Assembly: GCA_947164805.1 (NCBI GenBank)
Contig: CAMUXX010000035.1
Span: forward strand, 1-7,898
Length of the DNA: 7,898 nucleotides
Source of the DNA: an uncultured Elusimicrobia bacterium
GTDB lineage: Bacteria; Elusimicrobiota; Elusimicrobia; Elusimicrobiales; Elusimicrobiaceae
Direction of reading: 5' to 3'
Shown here: piece by piece, positions 6,887-7,898 of the stretch
Numbering within the stretch: the stretch's first letter is position 1
Layout: the number at the start of each line of letters is the position of its first letter
The notes under the pieces: model-generated
What the model was told of the DNA's origin: nothing
Seen by the model: only the letters and a program-made list of their open reading frames with translations
Database searches by the model: none
Made by a program: the position numbers and the translations under genes

Positions 6887-7354
6887 TTAATAACCTTTTA
6901 GGGATGATTTTATCTTTCGGTTTGATATTATATTTTTCTGCTTTACGCGTTTGCTTAACTTTTCAAGCAATATTTCTTTTAATTCTGATAAAGATTCTTT
7001 GTTTGAGTCTAATTCCAATCCTTTTTTGCAGTCCGAAAGGCCTTTCTTATATTCCCCGATATTCATATAAAAATATGCCCTGCAAAAATAATTTTTTACA
7101 TTATTTTTATCACTGTTAATTGCATTAGTATAAAAATCCTCAACCTCTTTATAAAGCCTGTTTCTTTTGCATATACTTGCGATATCATACCATACATATT
7201 GTATACATGCCTTTTTATAGTCTTCAATGGCTTTTTTATATTCTTTTAGTTCTTCGTACAGATTAGCACGCCCTAGATAAAATTCTTTTACAGTTGGATA
7301 TTTTTTTATCATTTCATCAAATTCTCTTATCTTTTCTTTGATATTTTTTATCAT
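6887..7354 (-). CDS. Small TPR-repeat protein
   Basis: A 155-residue protein with no signal peptide or membrane segment, so probably cytoplasmic. Residues 22-52 (VKEFYLGRANLYEELKEYKK onward) and 86-118 (NYFCRAYFYMNIGEYKKGL onward) are clear tetratricopeptide repeats; 53-85 is a weaker one. The last 30 residues are lysine-rich with no repeat. TPR domains bind other proteins; no partner or function can be named. The ATG is preceded by GAGGA (7365-7361) at 6 bases, a good site. The codons are visibly more AT-rich than those of the plsX-fabG block. It stands alone, downstream of a structured RNA candidate on the same strand which may be its leader. Confidence 0.75.
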   Translation of the reverse strand: MIKNIKEKIREFDEMIKKYPTVKEFYLGRANLYEELKEYKKAIEDYKKACIQYVWYDIASICKRNRLYKEVEDFYTNAINSDKNNVKNYFCRAYFYMNIGEYKKGLSDCKKGLELDSNKESLSELKEILLEKLSKRVKQKNIISNRKIKSSLKGY

Positions 7355-7410
7355 AAGTTTTCCTCTTTATTCAAATTCAGCCAAATAAAAACGGCTTGTC
7401 ATAGTTTGAG

Positions 7411-7534
7411 GCTATACTCAGACCCAAAAAATAACAGCCGTGGTTTACCTTAAAGATAAACGCTCGGCACAATATACAAGGGTTATAAGGCCTTGCATAT
7501 TGTACCTACTTCGGCTGTTTTTGGCGAGTATAGC
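7411..7534 (-). ncRNA. Candidate structured RNA of unknown family (core fold)
   Basis: Read on the minus strand (5' end at 7534), an outer stem of 9 bp pairs 7526-7534 with 7411-7419 (GCTATACTC with GAGTATAGC). Inside it an 8-bp stem pairs 7512-7519 with 7433-7440 (AACAGCCG with CGGCTGTT). This encloses a terminal 16-bp hairpin, 7491-7506 with 7466-7481 and a 9-base loop, and a 7-bp side hairpin, 7455-7461 with 7443-7449. Two positions in the 16-bp stem and one in the side hairpin are G-U pairs on the minus strand but C-A mismatches on the plus strand, which favours minus-strand transcription. The closing stem, junction with a small hairpin on the 3' side, and long terminal stem resemble 6S RNA in outline, but at 124 bases the core is short and no primary-sequence signature supports it. 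A leader or attenuator of the TPR gene is the alternative. Confidence 0.6.
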
Positions 7535-7584
7535 ATTTGGTTTTTACCAAATTCTCCGTATTCCACATACGGTTCCAAAAACAG
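7535..7584 (-). promoter_or_regulatory. Two hairpins and an alternative pairing strand 5' of the RNA core
   Basis: Read on the minus strand, CTGTTTTTGG (7584-7575) is followed by a 6-bp hairpin CCGTAT-GTGGA-ATACGG (7572-7556) and a 7-bp hairpin ATTTGGT-AAAA-ACCAAAT (7552-7535), then the core fold. CTGTTTTTGG is a perfect 10-base complement of CCAAAAACAG at 7524-7515, part of which forms the inner stem of the core. The two pairings exclude each other. Confidence 0.5.
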
Positions 7585-7621
7585 ATTTAAATTTTTTTAG
7601 GGGGATTATCCCTACATTAAA

Positions 7622-7638
7622 ATTATATCTTAATTATA
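7622..7638 (-). promoter_or_regulatory. Two TATAAT boxes, possible promoter for the structured RNA/TPR gene
   Basis: The minus strand has exact TATAAT at 7638-7633 and 7627-7622. Neither has a convincing -35 box at normal spacing, and the area is very AT-rich, so this is weak. Transcription from the nearer box would start near 7615 and include the whole inverted-repeat region and the TPR gene. A short palindrome GGGAT-A-ATCCC lies just beyond, at 7612-7602. Confidence 0.3.
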
Positions 7639-7662
7639 ACAATTTTTTATATCAAAATTTAC

Positions 7663-7898
7663 TTAACTGTTAAGCCAATTTTTTACGGCATTTTCCACAA
7701 AGCGTACATCCTTTTGTGCGGTATGCCCGTAAATTGCTAAGCCTTTATGAACGGTAGATTCTGGCAAAGCCTTTTTTAAAGCAGATTCGGAATGCCCCAT
7801 TACGCTGCCTTCATGTGTGGCAAAAGGATAAATTTGTTTATCGTTTAAATTATATTTAGCTAATAAGCTAGACATAAAATAATATGATGCACGTAATT
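7663..7898 (-). CDS. Flavodoxin family protein (C-terminal part; 5' end outside window)
   Basis: The frame is open to the window edge, and the sequence before the ATG at 7875 (LRASYYF) continues into it, so that ATG is internal. The visible end reads FMSSLLAKYNLNDKQIYPFA, then THEGSVMGHSESALKKALP, then KGLAIYGH, and closes with VENAVKNWLNS. This matches the C-terminal third of Flavodoxin_4-type proteins: a strand ending in PF-x-T-H-x-G-S, a helix after SES, a buried strand with GLAI, and a terminal helix with NWL. Such proteins bind FMN and act as electron carriers or FMN-dependent reductases, often in anaerobes. The phosphate-binding N-terminal loop is not in the window. No intrinsic terminator is visible after the stop. 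Confidence 0.82.
   Translation of the reverse strand, partial: LRASYYFMSSLLAKYNLNDKQIYPFATHEGSVMGHSESALKKALPESTVHKGLAIYGHTAQKDVRFVENAVKNWLNS

Noticed and set aside
6847..7119. Plus-strand frame opposite the TPR gene
   Set aside because: It is antisense to a gene with clear repeats and a good ribosome binding site, and encodes only hydrophobic low-complexity sequence typical of an AT-rich shadow.
7569..7576. T-box-like word TGGAACCG (minus strand)
   Set aside because: It matches the T-box core only in part, lies 5' of the structured region instead of in a 3' antiterminator, and no tRNA synthetase or amino acid gene follows.
7602..7612. Palindrome GGGAT-A-ATCCC as flavodoxin terminator
   Set aside because: Only 5 bp with a one-base centre, which cannot form an RNA hairpin, and no U-run follows on the minus strand.
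7355..7662. tmRNA, SRP RNA or RNase P RNA
   Set aside because: No tRNA-like ends or tag frame, no SRP GGAA loop region with its conserved flanks, and no RNase P core motifs were found on either strand.
7440..7673. Plus-strand reading frame of 77 codons over the inverted-repeat region
   Set aside because: Its composition follows the stems, it has no ribosome binding site and no recognisable domain.
1..7898. CRISPR array, insertion sequence, prophage or defence genes
   Set aside because: No spaced direct repeats, transposase, integrase, toxin-antitoxin or nuclease gene other than RNase III was seen.

Overview
The window is AT-rich bacterial DNA with strong GGAGG/GAGGA-type ribosome binding sites and tightly packed genes. 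The core proteins (RNase III, acyl carrier protein, FabG, PlsX, L32, YceD/DUF177) are ordinary bacterial ones. A C-terminal fragment of a long-chain-type flavodoxin and the low GC fit an anaerobic, possibly host-associated bacterium. I cannot place it from sequence alone. An Elusimicrobiota-like or other uncultured lineage is a guess, not a result.

Layout. From 2 to 1409 (+ strand) lie the 3' part of a YfcE/MJ0936-type metallophosphoesterase and a HAD-family phosphatase, one base apart. They converge on a long minus-strand cluster with only two bases between the facing stop codons. In transcription order (right to left) the cluster is yceD/DUF177 (6732-6244), rpmF (6226-6014), plsX (6007-4988), fabG (4986-4234), acpP (4215-3973), rnc (3969-3304) and a 627-residue membrane-anchored ankyrin-repeat protein (3295-1412). 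Gaps are 1 to 18 bases throughout, so this looks like one operon. It joins a ribosome-biogenesis factor, a ribosomal protein, the phospholipid/fatty-acid genes and the RNA-processing enzyme. The common fabD, fabF and fabH members are absent and must be elsewhere. Three starts need correction from the longest-ORF view: fabG begins at 4986, acpP at 4215, and yceD most likely at 6732.

Upstream of the operon is a GC-rich palindromic patch (about 6771-6850, 61% GC by hand count). Next comes a small TPR-repeat protein on the minus strand (7354-6887). The 308-base stretch between it and the flavodoxin (7355-7662) has no credible gene, but it holds the most interesting item in the window. This is a nested set of inverted repeats that folds, on the minus strand only, into a long closing stem, a junction with a small side hairpin and a 16-bp terminal hairpin, preceded by two more hairpins. 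Three positions are G-U pairs on the minus strand but C-A mismatches on the plus strand, which points to a minus-strand structured RNA. One strand of the closing stem can instead pair perfectly with a segment just upstream, giving a switch-like choice of folds. I do not recognise the family. A 6S-like RNA or an attenuator/leader of the TPR gene are the two ideas worth testing.

The window ends inside the flavodoxin gene, of which only the C-terminal part is visible.
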